Assembly (NCBI RefSeq): GCF_035938995.1
Contig: NZ_DASZGI010000266.1
Span: forward strand, 1-31,066
Length of the DNA stretch: 31,066 bases
Reading direction: 5' to 3'
Source: DASZGI01 sp035938995
Lineage (GTDB): Bacteria; Actinomycetota; Actinomycetes; Streptomycetales; Catenulisporaceae
The translations under genes and the position numbers were made by a program. The notes beneath the pieces are model-generated. The model had not been told where the DNA came from, made no database searches, and worked only from the letters and a program-made list of their open reading frames with translations. Below are positions 15,958-22,579 of this stretch, piece by piece. The stretch's first letter is position 1; the number at the start of each line of letters is the position of its first letter.

Positions 15958-16572
15958 TCACGGTCGGCAGACCCGCTCGATCAGGTCCTGCCACGCCTGC
16001 CCGATGCACTCCTCGAGCCCGTCGACGGCCTCGTCGAGTTCGTCGGACGACAGGTACAGCAGCACGGGACCGTCGAGCGCGGCGGCGAGTTGGACAGACA
16101 GCATGTCGCGGTCGACCCCGTCGAGACTCAACTGCCCGAGCAACATGCGGATGTGCACCTGGGACATCGGCGCCCGCGTTCCCACCGGTACCGGTTGACT
16201 GCCGTCCAGGGCGGCGCGGGCGACCGCCCGGTGCGCGACCATGAAGCCGGCCCGGGCGCGGCCGTAGGCGATCAGGCGTTCCCGCGCCGGGGCGCCGGGA
16301 CCCAGCGGCGGCGGTCCGGCGAGCACCTGCTGCTGGAAGGTCCGCTCGTCGTCGTCCATCAGCGCCTGGAAGATCCCCGCCCGGGTGCCGAACCGGCGAA
16401 ACACGGTGCCCTTGCCCAGGCCCGCCCGCTGCGCCAGCCCGTCCATGGTCAGACCGTCCGCACCCTGCTCGGCGAACATCTCGCGGGCCGTGGTCAGCAG
16501 GTGGAGCCGGTTGCGCACGGCGTCGGCGCGCTCGGCGCGCGGCCTTCCCCAGCTGACGACGAGCCGGTCCAC
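15958..16572 (-). CDS. TetR-family transcriptional regulator
   Basis: The 204-residue protein has an N-terminal HTH (RLHLLTTAREMFAEQGADGLTMDGLAQRAGLGKGTVFRRFGTRAGIFQALM, ~22-72) of TetR type and a C-terminal helical ligand-binding domain resembling SCO-type TetR repressors (LLGQLSLDGVDRDMLSVQLAAALDGPVLLYLSSDELDEAVDGLEECIGQAWQDLI). The start is a GTG at 16572 with no obvious Shine-Dalgarno. It is divergent from a deazaflavin-dependent oxidoreductase gene and likely represses it through the inverted repeat at 16601-16620. Ligand unknown. Confidence 0.92.
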   Translation of the reverse strand: MDRLVVSWGRPRAERADAVRNRLHLLTTAREMFAEQGADGLTMDGLAQRAGLGKGTVFRRFGTRAGIFQALMDDDERTFQQQVLAGPPPLGPGAPARERLIAYGRARAGFMVAHRAVARAALDGSQPVPVGTRAPMSQVHIRMLLGQLSLDGVDRDMLSVQLAAALDGPVLLYLSSDELDEAVDGLEECIGQAWQDLIERVCRP

Positions 16573-16600
16573 AGCCGTCCACTCTACCGGCGGGAAACAG

Positions 16601-16620
16601 AAACGGGGTAAAGTCCGTTT
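16601..16620. promoter_or_regulatory. Inverted repeat AAACGG-N8-CCGTTT, candidate TetR operator
   Basis: A 20-bp inverted repeat with perfect 6-bp arms lies between the divergent tetR-like and oxidoreductase genes. TAAAGT inside the spacer (16609-16614) could serve as a -10 box for the oxidoreductase, so a bound dimer would block transcription. The functional assignment is inference. Confidence 0.5.
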
Positions 16621-16686
16621 ATGCTTCCGTGGCCGCGCCGGCAGGACGCGGCACTCGAGTCAATCGTCGGATTGGATGGTGGACAG

Positions 16687-17127
16687 ATGCCTCTCACCGG
16701 GCAGTACGAGCCGAGCGCCTTCGACTTCAGCCGCGATCAGGTCGACCTCTACGAGCGCTCCGGCGGCACCGAGGGCGCCGACAACCAGGGCAAGCCCGTG
16801 ATCGTGCTCACCTCGGTGGGCGCCAAGACGGGCAAGCTGCGCAAGACCCCGCTGATGCGCATCGAGCACGACGGCCAGTACGCGGTCGTCGCGTCGATGG
16901 GCGGCGCACCCACGCACCCGGTCTGGTACCACAACCTGACCGCGAACCCGCACGTCGAACTCCAGGACGGCCCGACCAAGAAGGACTACCAGGCCAGGGA
17001 GGTCCACGGCGAGGAGTACGCCGCCTGGTGGGAGCGGGCCATCGCGGTCTGGCCGGACTACGCCCAGTACCAGACCAAGACCACCAGGACGATGCCCATC
17101 TTCGTCCTGACCCCCGTCGAGGCATGA
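16687..17127 (+). CDS. Deazaflavin (F420)-dependent nitroreductase-family oxidoreductase
   Basis: The 146-residue protein matches the Ddn/FDOR-A family: MPLTGQYEPS at the N-terminus, YERSGGTEG, VIVLTSVGAKTGKLRKTPLMRIEHDGQYAVVASMGGAPTHPVWYHNLTANPHVELQDG and YAAWWERAIAVWPDYAQYQ. The SVGAKTGKLRKTPL segment binds the F420 phosphate/polyglutamate tail in characterised relatives. Members use F420H2 for reductions, for example of nitroimidazoles or quinones; the substrate here is unknown. An ATG at 16621 would add 22 atypical residues; the start at 16687 fits the family and has GGTGGA upstream. Divergent from the TetR gene. Confidence 0.93.
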   Translation: MPLTGQYEPSAFDFSRDQVDLYERSGGTEGADNQGKPVIVLTSVGAKTGKLRKTPLMRIEHDGQYAVVASMGGAPTHPVWYHNLTANPHVELQDGPTKKDYQAREVHGEEYAAWWERAIAVWPDYAQYQTKTTRTMPIFVLTPVEA

Positions 17128-17135
17128 CAACCGGC

Positions 17136-17182
17136 GTCCGCCGCTGACCATGCCTGTCAACATCACGGCCCCAGCGGCGGAC
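17136..17182 (+). terminator. Long-loop inverted repeat after the oxidoreductase gene
   Basis: Perfect 11-bp arms (GTCCGCCGCTG and CAGCGGCGGAC) with a 25-nt loop start 8 nt after the stop codon. A factor-independent terminator is plausible, though the loop is long and there is no T-tract. Confidence 0.45.
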
Positions 17183-17649
17183 GAGGCGGACCACCGGCCG
17201 GGGATGAGCGCGCCTCAGTAATCGCCGCCGGGCCGCGGACAATGCGCTAAGCCGCGAACCGCGCCGCACCCCACCCGTCGGGCGACGATGCGTTTGGCGC
17301 CAGATTGTCGGGCGGGGTGCGAGATGCGGTCGCCGACGGAGTCTGCGCCGGACGGCGATCCGGCTCGCTCGGCACGTCTGCGTGCACGTCATCTCCACCA
17401 CCGCACCACAGTCCGCTCCGCGATCGCTCCCGCGCATCCCGCGCCGCAACGGCCCGGTCACCATGCCCCCGCGCCGTCAGCGGCTCGGCCGCCTGCTCGG
17501 CACGGTCGGCATCGGCCTGCCGACCTCGGAAGCTCAACTCATTAATGCAATGGTCAAGCTCGATGAGCGGGCATAGTCCGCAATCGTGGTGGGTAGGGCA
17601 CGGCTCGGGCTTCAACCCACGTCGCCCGCACTGAACGGGAGGAATCGCC
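17183..17649. other. Intergenic region without a confident gene
   Basis: About 470 bases upstream of the cyclophilin gene. Open frames exist on both strands (for example a 64-codon frame at 17382-17576) but none has a recognisable domain or convincing Shine-Dalgarno. Promoter elements for the cyclophilin gene could not be pinned down. Confidence 0.5.
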
Positions 17650-18381
17650 ATGCGCAGAAACTGGCTAGTCGCCACCGCGGTCGCCGTCGCCATCGGCTTC
17701 GGGCTCGCGGGCGGCACCGAAGCGGCGAACGCCTCGTCCGGCACGAGCTCGACGCCCTCGGGCACGCTGATCCCGCTGACCGTCGGCCACCGCGCGAACC
17801 TCAGCGTCGCCAGGGCGAACACCGCCACGACGTGCAGCTACACCAATGTGATTCCCACTGACCGGTACAAGGGGCTACCGCCGTCCACGCCCGACAGCTC
17901 GCCCTTCACGGCTCTGATGATCACCACGCAGGGCGTGATCGGTTTCCAGGCCGAGACCACGGCCGCGCCATGTACCACCAACTCGTTCCGCTTCCTGGCC
18001 GATCACGGCTACTACGACCTGACGCACTGTCACCGGCTAACCCTGCAGGGCATCTATGTGCTGCAGTGCGGCGACCCGACCGGCACCGGCTCCGGCGGTC
18101 CCGGCTACCAGTTCAACGACGAGAACCTCAGCGGCGCGACCTACCCCGCCGGCACCGTCGCGATGGCCAACGCGGGCCCGAACACCAACGGCAGTCAGTA
18201 CTTCATCTGCTGGAAGGCCTCGCCGCTGCCGCCGCTGTACACACCCTTCGGCAAGGTCACCTCGGGCATGGATGTGCTGCAGAAGATCGCGACAGCGGGC
18301 GACGACCAGCAGAACGGCCCCGGTGACGGCTACCCGAACCTGTACGTCGGCATCGTGCACATGGCCGTCCTCGGACGCTGA
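17650..18381 (+). CDS. Secreted cyclophilin-type peptidyl-prolyl isomerase
   Basis: The 243-residue precursor starts at ATG with a good Shine-Dalgarno (GGGAGG, 7 nt) and has a signal peptide (RRNWLVATAVAVAIGFGLAGG, cleavage likely near EAANA, ~28). The cyclophilin domain spans ~75-240: ALMITTQGVIGFQAET, NSFRFLADHGYYDLTHCHRLTLQGIYVLQCGDPTGTGSGGPGYQF, AMANAGPNTNGSQYFICW and PFGKVTSGMDVLQKIA. The catalytic Arg of the HR motif and Gln/Phe-Tyr of GSQYFI are present. It would catalyse prolyl cis-trans isomerisation in folding of exported proteins at the cell surface. It sits alone, in no evident operon. Confidence 0.94.
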   Translation: MRRNWLVATAVAVAIGFGLAGGTEAANASSGTSSTPSGTLIPLTVGHRANLSVARANTATTCSYTNVIPTDRYKGLPPSTPDSSPFTALMITTQGVIGFQAETTAAPCTTNSFRFLADHGYYDLTHCHRLTLQGIYVLQCGDPTGTGSGGPGYQFNDENLSGATYPAGTVAMANAGPNTNGSQYFICWKASPLPPLYTPFGKVTSGMDVLQKIATAGDDQQNGPGDGYPNLYVGIVHMAVLGR

Positions 18382-18647
18382 TCCACCCACGGCTCACGGC
18401 GGCAACGAGGCTAGGAAGCGCTCACCGTGACGTGGACGGCTCACAGCCCGGCTGGGTCGGTCATGAAGGCGTACTCGGTGCCGGGCACCGTCTTGATCAC
18501 AAGGGCGCGGCCGAGCCTGTCGCCCAACCCCGATTAGCCAACCCCCGGTTGGCCGCCATACCGGCCCGCGATCCAGAGCCACGCCGCGCGGCCAATCATC
18601 CGCATATTCCGCTCGTGATCACGCATCACGCACCCGCCATACATCCG
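18382..18647. other. Intergenic region upstream of the erm leader; possible minus-strand gene remnant
   Basis: About 270 bases with no intact gene. On the minus strand, ending at a TGA at 18441-18443, a short frame reads RALVIKTVPGTEYAFMTDP, which loosely resembles the end of a glyoxalase/VOC-type domain. This could be a decayed fragment or coincidence. Confidence 0.3.
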
Positions 18648-18686
18648 AAAATCCCCGTGAGCAGCGGGCCTCTGCCCTGCTATCCT
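18648..18686 (+). promoter_or_regulatory. Candidate WblC/WhiB7-type promoter of the erm leader
   Basis: AAAAT (18648-18652), then four Cs, GTGAGC as a -35 (18657-18662), an 18-bp spacer and TATCCT as a -10 (18681-18686). An AT-rich box just upstream of the -35 is the known arrangement at WhiB7/WblC-activated antibiotic-resistance promoters. The predicted transcript start (~18693) is within 2-3 nt of the leader ATG at 18695, and no Shine-Dalgarno precedes it, so the leader may be leaderless. Prediction only. Confidence 0.5.
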
Positions 18687-18694
18687 CCGCTCCC

Positions 18695-18751
18695 ATGTAC
18701 GGCTCCATGTGTGCTTTCGGCGCGCACTTCATCCGGATCCGCCTCGCCTAG
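18695..18751 (+). CDS. Putative erm leader peptide (18 codons)
   Basis: ATG to TAG encodes MYGSMCAFGAHFIRIRLA. It stands 110 nt ahead of the erm start, with a candidate -10 box immediately before it. The Arg-Ile-Arg at codons 14-16 fits the +x(+) pattern (as Arg-Leu-Arg of ErmDL) known to cause macrolide-dependent ribosome stalling. A ribosome stalled with Ile15 in the P site would reach about position 18754, touching the 5' arm of the first hairpin (18751-18792). No protein family; the call rests on position, length and motif. Confidence 0.65.
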   Translation: MYGSMCAFGAHFIRIRLA

Positions 18752-18857
18752 CGGCGGGCCGATCCGATCTCTGATCTTCAACGCCCCGCCGCATCCGGGT
18801 CATTCGCCGGTGCGGCACTGCATGCTGCCCGGCTCCGATCACGATCAGCCGCGGAGC
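18751..18857 (+). promoter_or_regulatory. erm translational attenuator region (mutually exclusive hairpins, SD sequestered)
   Basis: Between leader stop and erm start several helices are visible. H1: GCGGCGGG (18751-18758) with CCCGCCGC (18785-18792). H2: GCCGG-T-GCGGCA (18806-18817) with TGCTGC-CCGGC (18823-18833). H3: GCTCCG (18832-18837) with CGGAGC (18852-18857), which contains the erm Shine-Dalgarno GGAG (18853-18856). A competing helix GCCGCA-T-CCGG (18788-18798) with CCGG-TGCGGC (18807-18816) excludes both H1 and H2. Such competition is the design of erm attenuators. Which set is the ON state was not resolved by hand. Confidence 0.65.
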
Positions 18858-18861
18858 ACCC

Positions 18862-19656
18862 ATGGACAGGTACAAGCGCCACGAACTCGGCCAGAACTTC
18901 CTCGCCGACGCACGCCTCATCGCCGAAGTCCAACGCCTCGTCAGGACCGAGACCTCCGGCCCCGTCATCGAGCTCGGCGCCGGTGACGGCGCGTTGACCA
19001 GGCCGCTGGCCCGCCTCGATCGGCCCCTTACCGCGCTGGAGATCGACCCCCGCCGCGCCCGCCGTCTCGCCTTGAACGTGCGCCCCGACAGGGCAGCCGA
19101 TACCGAGGCCAAGGTCGAGATCGTCTGCGCCGATTTCCTGCGCTACCGATTCCCCGACACCCCGCACACCATCGTCGGGAACATCCCGTTCCACCTCACT
19201 ACCGCCGTCATCAGGAGGCTGCTGGCCGGACACGCTTGGACGTCCGCCGTGCTGATCGTGCAGTGGGAAGTCGCCCGCCGCCGGGCCGGTGTGGGCGGGG
19301 CAAGCATGCTCACCGCGACCTGGTGGCCCTGGTACGAGTTCCGGCTCGTGCGCCGCATCCCCGCGGCCTCGTTCCAGCCGGTGCCGTCCGTCGACGCGGG
19401 CCTGATCACCATGCGCCGCCGACCCTTCCCGCTCGTCACCGAACAGCGCGCATATCAGGCCTTCGTCAGACAGGTTTTCCAGTCACCCGGCAGGGGCCTG
19501 GCGGAGATGATCCTGCGTACCGGCCGGGTGCGCCGCGCCGACCTGCACGCCTGGCTGCGTCGAAACCACGTCCCGAGCCGCGCCCTGCCCAAAGACCTCA
19601 CCGCCGAGCAGTGGGCCGAACTCTGGACGCTCGTCCGACCCGCGCCTATGCCCTAG
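18862..19656 (+). CDS. erm: 23S rRNA (adenine-N6)-methyltransferase Erm
   Basis: The 264-residue protein belongs to the Erm/KsgA family: GQNFLADARLI at the N-terminus, SAM motif I ELGAGDGALTRPLA (~38-51), LEIDPRRARRL (motif II), CADFLRYRF (motif III), catalytic motif IV NIPFHLTTAVIRRLL (~108-122) and FQPVPSVDAGLITMRRR. Erm enzymes methylate A2058 of 23S rRNA and give MLS-type (macrolide-lincosamide-streptogramin B) resistance; the short length and actinomycete-like C-terminus (RADLHAWLRRNHVPSRALPKDLT) resemble chromosomal Streptomyces-type Erms. GGAG is 5 nt from the ATG but lies in a hairpin. Expression is probably inducible through the upstream leader peptide. No polyketide synthase is in the window, so it is not shown to be producer self-resistance. 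Confidence 0.95.
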   Translation: MDRYKRHELGQNFLADARLIAEVQRLVRTETSGPVIELGAGDGALTRPLARLDRPLTALEIDPRRARRLALNVRPDRAADTEAKVEIVCADFLRYRFPDTPHTIVGNIPFHLTTAVIRRLLAGHAWTSAVLIVQWEVARRRAGVGGASMLTATWWPWYEFRLVRRIPAASFQPVPSVDAGLITMRRRPFPLVTEQRAYQAFVRQVFQSPGRGLAEMILRTGRVRRADLHAWLRRNHVPSRALPKDLTAEQWAELWTLVRPAPMP

Positions 19657-19668
19657 GACTCCTCAGGC

Positions 19669-19688
19669 GGCCTTCCGGCCAGAAGGCC
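19669..19688 (+). terminator. Terminator hairpin after erm
   Basis: Perfect 7-bp stem GGCCTTC/GAAGGCC with a 6-nt loop, 12 nt after the erm stop codon. No T-run follows. Confidence 0.6.
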
Positions 19689-19791
19689 ATCCAGACGTTC
19701 GCTGTTAACCAAACCTTGGCGCTACGCACTCTTCTCGTAGAATGACGTGAACCGGCTGCGACGGAAGCCCTGAGGGAGCGGTGCACGGATC

Positions 19792-20649
19792 ATGCGTGAG
19801 GACGACGAGACGGAGGCGGTTCCGTCGCTCACGCGGCGCCAGCAGACCGGAGCACGTAGCGCGAGGTCGCTGCTTCTGACGGTGCTCGGCGAGTATGTGC
19901 GGCCCTCTGGTGTTCCGGTGTGGACCTCGGCCCTGCTGCGGGTGGCGACGGGCCTGGGGATCGAGGAGAAGGCGGCGCGGCAGGCGCTGAACCGGATGGC
20001 GGCGGACGGCTGGATCGTCTCGGAGCGCGACGGGCGTCGCGTGCGGTGGGCACTGACGGCGCACGGAACAGTGCTGCTGACCGAAGGCGCCGAACGGATC
20101 TACTCCTTCGGACGGGATCGCGAGTCCTGGGACGGGCGCTGGCTGGTGCTGCTCGTGAGCGTCCCGGAGTCGCAGCGGGATCTGCGGCATCGGTTGCGCA
20201 ACGGTCTGACGTGGGCGGGAATGGGCAGCCCGGCGCCTGGCATATGGGTGAGTCCGCACTCGGCGCGCGAGGCCGAGGCGAAGCAGATAGTCGAGGAGTT
20301 GGGGCTCGGTTCGGTCGCGGTCTCGTTCTGCGGGCCGTTCGCGGGCGTCGGCTCCGAGCATTCGATGGTGGAACAGGCCTGGCACCTCGGCGAACTCGCG
20401 GAAGCGTACGAGGACTTCCTCAGCCAGTTCGCCGGACTGCGCCCGGAATCCCCGGACGAGGTCCTTTACGCGCAGATCCGGTTGGTGGACGCGTGGCGGC
20501 GTTTCCCTCGGCTGGATCCGCAACTGCCGACCGAGTTGCTGCCGCCGCACTGGATCGGTCTGCGGGCGGCGAACGTCTTCGACGACCTGCACCGGCAGTG
20601 GAACACCAAGGCCCAGGCGCGGTGGGCGCAGTTGGCCGCCGAGGAGTAG
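19792..20649 (+). CDS. PaaX-family transcriptional regulator
   Basis: The 285-residue protein shows the PaaX layout: a winged-helix N-domain (SARSLLLTVLGEYVRPSGVPVWTSALLRVATGLGIEEKAARQALNRMAADGWIVSERDGRRVRWALT, ~23-90), a central ferredoxin-like/Cas2-like domain (WDGRWLVLLVSVPESQRDLRHRLRNGLTWAGMGSPAPGIWVSPH, ~113-157) and a C-terminal helical domain (LVDAWRRFPRLDPQLPTELLPPHWIGLRAANVFDDLHRQW). PaaX represses phenylacetate catabolism in E. coli by sensing phenylacetyl-CoA; actinobacterial relatives control varied aromatic or other pathways. It converges with the remnant aryl-CoA ligase gene, which could once have been its target. The ATG has GGGAG about 14 nt upstream, a long spacing. Confidence 0.9.
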   Translation: MREDDETEAVPSLTRRQQTGARSARSLLLTVLGEYVRPSGVPVWTSALLRVATGLGIEEKAARQALNRMAADGWIVSERDGRRVRWALTAHGTVLLTEGAERIYSFGRDRESWDGRWLVLLVSVPESQRDLRHRLRNGLTWAGMGSPAPGIWVSPHSAREAEAKQIVEELGLGSVAVSFCGPFAGVGSEHSMVEQAWHLGELAEAYEDFLSQFAGLRPESPDEVLYAQIRLVDAWRRFPRLDPQLPTELLPPHWIGLRAANVFDDLHRQWNTKAQARWAQLAAEE

Positions 20650-20689
20650 CCGCACCCGATTCGCGTCGTCTCCCGTCTTCGAGGAGTCC

Positions 20690-20871
20690 CGTTCGTCAGT
20701 CGATGCTGCGAAGTTCGCGCGATGACGCTTGGCCAGGGCCTGGTACAGCTTGACGGCCTCGTCGATCCACGTCGCGAGGTCCGTGGGCGCTGGCTTGAGC
20801 CGGCCCGGCGCGCCGAGGGCGATGTGCCCGGCGGGGACGGCCGCGTCCAGGTCGCGTTCGATCACGCTCAC
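20690..20871 (-). pseudogene. Possible 3'-truncated gene coupled to the ligase remnant
   Basis: A GTG overlapping the ligase stop codon (GTGA) opens a frame beginning VSVIERDLDAAVPAGHIALG and continuing with a plausible helix (DLATWIDEAVKLYQALAKRH). The coupling and composition suggest the start of a former downstream gene. Past ~20690 the frame runs antisense through the PaaX gene and loses protein character, so any gene here is cut short. Family not recognised. It may instead be a very short intact peptide that I cannot delimit. Confidence 0.25.
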
Positions 20872-21481
20872 ACCGCACTTGCTTCATTCGGCGGACCGGA
20901 CAGCAGACCGACAGCCGCGGCGCGCAACTCGACGCGTCGTACCTTGCCGGTCGCGGTGGTCGGCAGCGCGTCGAGGAACGCCACCCGGCGCGGGCGTTTG
21001 AATGACGGCAGCCCTTCCCGGCAGAACTCGATGATCTCCACCTCTAGCGCTACGGGGTCTGATTTAGCGGCCGAGGCGGCGAGCACCGCGTAGGCGACCG
21101 GTTTCTCCAGCCCGTCGGCGTCCAAGCACGCCACCACGGCGACCTGATCAACCGCCGGGTGCTCCAGGAGGCGGGTTTCGACCTCGGCAGGAGCCACCCA
21201 CATGCCGCTGGCCTTGATCATGTCGGTCGTGCGGCCGAGGCAGGTGTAGTAGCCCTCTGCATCCTGGACGTACGTGTCGCCGGTGCACAGCCACTCGCCC
21301 TGGAACACCCGGCGCGAGGCGTCGTACCGCGACCAGTAGCCGGTGGCCGTCGAATCGCCGCGCACGTAGAGAGTCCCCGGTTCGCCCGCAGGCACTTCCG
21401 CGCCCTCGTCGTCCAGGATGCGCAGCTGGTATCCGGGCACTGCGACGCCGTGGTGCCGGGATGAACCTCGGCCCCGAGCAT
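20868..21481 (-). pseudogene. 5'-truncated aryl/benzoate-CoA ligase remnant
   Basis: The C-terminal ~195 residues of an ANL-family acyl-CoA ligase: VPGYQLRILDDEGAEVPAGEPGTLYVRG, GDSTATGYW, GEWLCTGDTYVQDAEGYYTCLGR, the hinge DMIKASGMWVAPAEVE and the catalytic-Lys region PTTATGKVRR. The closest flavour is benzoate/2-aminobenzoate-CoA ligase. An intact member has ~520 residues, including the ATP-binding P-loop, which is missing. The remnant begins 5 nt after the stop codon of the membrane terpene cyclase gene. Its first 11 codons (MLGAEVHPGTT) are in another frame from the rest, suggesting a 1-nt deletion near 21449. Non-functional as a ligase; a coupled reading from the cyclase might still yield a fragment. 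Confidence 0.75.
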
Positions 21482-21486
21482 CTAGC

Positions 21487-22149
21487 TCAGCGAGCCGTTG
21501 CAACCTGCAGTTCCGGCTCGACCGCGGGCCGAGCCGAGGTCCGTCGAACAGCGACCAGCGCGGCAACGTATGCCAGGTCGACGACGAAACAGCCGACGTA
21601 CAGGTAGTACATGAACCCGACGTGGTAGCGGGCATCGAGGCTGGTATCCGCAAGCATGGCCGCGGACGCGCACGCGGTGCCCAGCATCTTGCATACCGCG
21701 ATGCCGAGCGACTGCCCGCGCATCGATCCCCGCGACAACAGCATCGCCAGGAACAGGCCGGACATCACCAGGTTGCTCCCGAACGCGGTGATGCTGCCCT
21801 TACCGGCGTCGAACTGCTCCGAGGCGAGATTCATCCCCGGATACGCCAGGCACAGCAACGCGACCAGTGCGCCGTAGAACCCCCATCGCGGCAGCACCTT
21901 GAACTCGGCCGGGCCGAAACGCACCACCGTGTAGCCGATCGCGCAGTCGAAGGCGAACCACACCACGTTGATCCAGTGCTGCAAGCCGGCCGCCGGCCGC
22001 ACGAAGGCGAACATGAACTCCCAGCTGATGTTCGTCGCGAAGGCGGCGATCGGCATGCCGTACGTCCGCTCACGCACCCCGATCCGGATCAACAGGATGT
22101 ACGCCGCGGTCCAGAACCCGCCGGTCCCCAGCAACAGCGCGGTCACCAT
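21487..22149 (-). CDS. PaxB-like integral membrane terpene cyclase
   Basis: The 220-residue protein has about seven hydrophobic segments (~5-21, 31-50, 61-78, 90-106, 122-138, 150-166, 178-199). ERTYGMPIAAFATNISWEFMF (~27-47), LLSRGSMRGQS (~137-147) and FVVDLAYVAALVAVRR (~188-203) mirror the conserved blocks of the fungal PaxB/Trt1/AdrI family of small membrane meroterpenoid cyclases. E44 and D191 occupy the positions of the acidic pair considered catalytic in that family. Bacterial members exist and cyclise prenylated indoles or free prenyl compounds. Start at ATG with GGAGG 6 nt upstream. No prenyltransferase or epoxidase gene is in the window. The 3' end abuts a broken ligase gene, suggesting insertion by recombination. 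Confidence 0.72.
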   Translation of the reverse strand: MVTALLLGTGGFWTAAYILLIRIGVRERTYGMPIAAFATNISWEFMFAFVRPAAGLQHWINVVWFAFDCAIGYTVVRFGPAEFKVLPRWGFYGALVALLCLAYPGMNLASEQFDAGKGSITAFGSNLVMSGLFLAMLLSRGSMRGQSLGIAVCKMLGTACASAAMLADTSLDARYHVGFMYYLYVGCFVVDLAYVAALVAVRRTSARPAVEPELQVATAR

Positions 22150-22579
22150 CCGGCCCCTCCGACCCGCCAGCCATCACGGCCACGACACCGCTCGCCCGGC
22201 CGATCCCGGGCCGACGCCAAGGCTATCGCGGGAAGCCGACGCGGCCGAGCGGCGAAACGCCAGAGCCGATCACCTACTGGTCCGACCCAGCGCTGCTCAA
22301 AACGCAGGACCCGCCACACGACTGACCTGAGCCTCACCGTCAAGTGGCCCGTCCGTCCGATCGTTTGCCTCTACGGGCAGTGCGGTGGACCCGATCGACT
22401 GCACCGGTGGGCCTGCCGCGGCCGGGGGACGCGGCGGGAGCCTTGGCCGTGATCCCCCAGACCGATCAGGGCTGCTCGCTGTCTCGAAGGCCAAGGTCCC
22501 GAGCCGAAGGACACGGCGTCGAACACGGCACCGCCGCCCACCACACCACCAGCCACCGCACTAAGGAAATGGACTGACA
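22150..22579. other. Intergenic region between divergent cyclase and repeat-protein genes
   Basis: About 430 bases of high-GC sequence with no gene that I can support on either strand. It must carry the two divergent promoters. No clear -10/-35 pair or inverted repeat was identified. Confidence 0.5.

Noticed and set aside
17247..17828. 193-residue minus-strand frame over the gap before the cyclophilin gene
   Set aside because: Starts inside the cyclophilin signal-peptide region in antisense and shows no domain.
17650..18381. Cyclophilin with CHR and LQCGDPTGTG instead of FHR and QGGD
   Set aside because: This variant is the ordinary form of many actinobacterial cyclophilins; catalytic Arg and GSQYF remain, so it is not unusual.
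19705..20871. 388-residue minus-strand frame opposite PaaX
   Set aside because: Most is antisense shadow of the PaaX gene; only the first ~60 codons, coupled to the ligase remnant, might have been coding.
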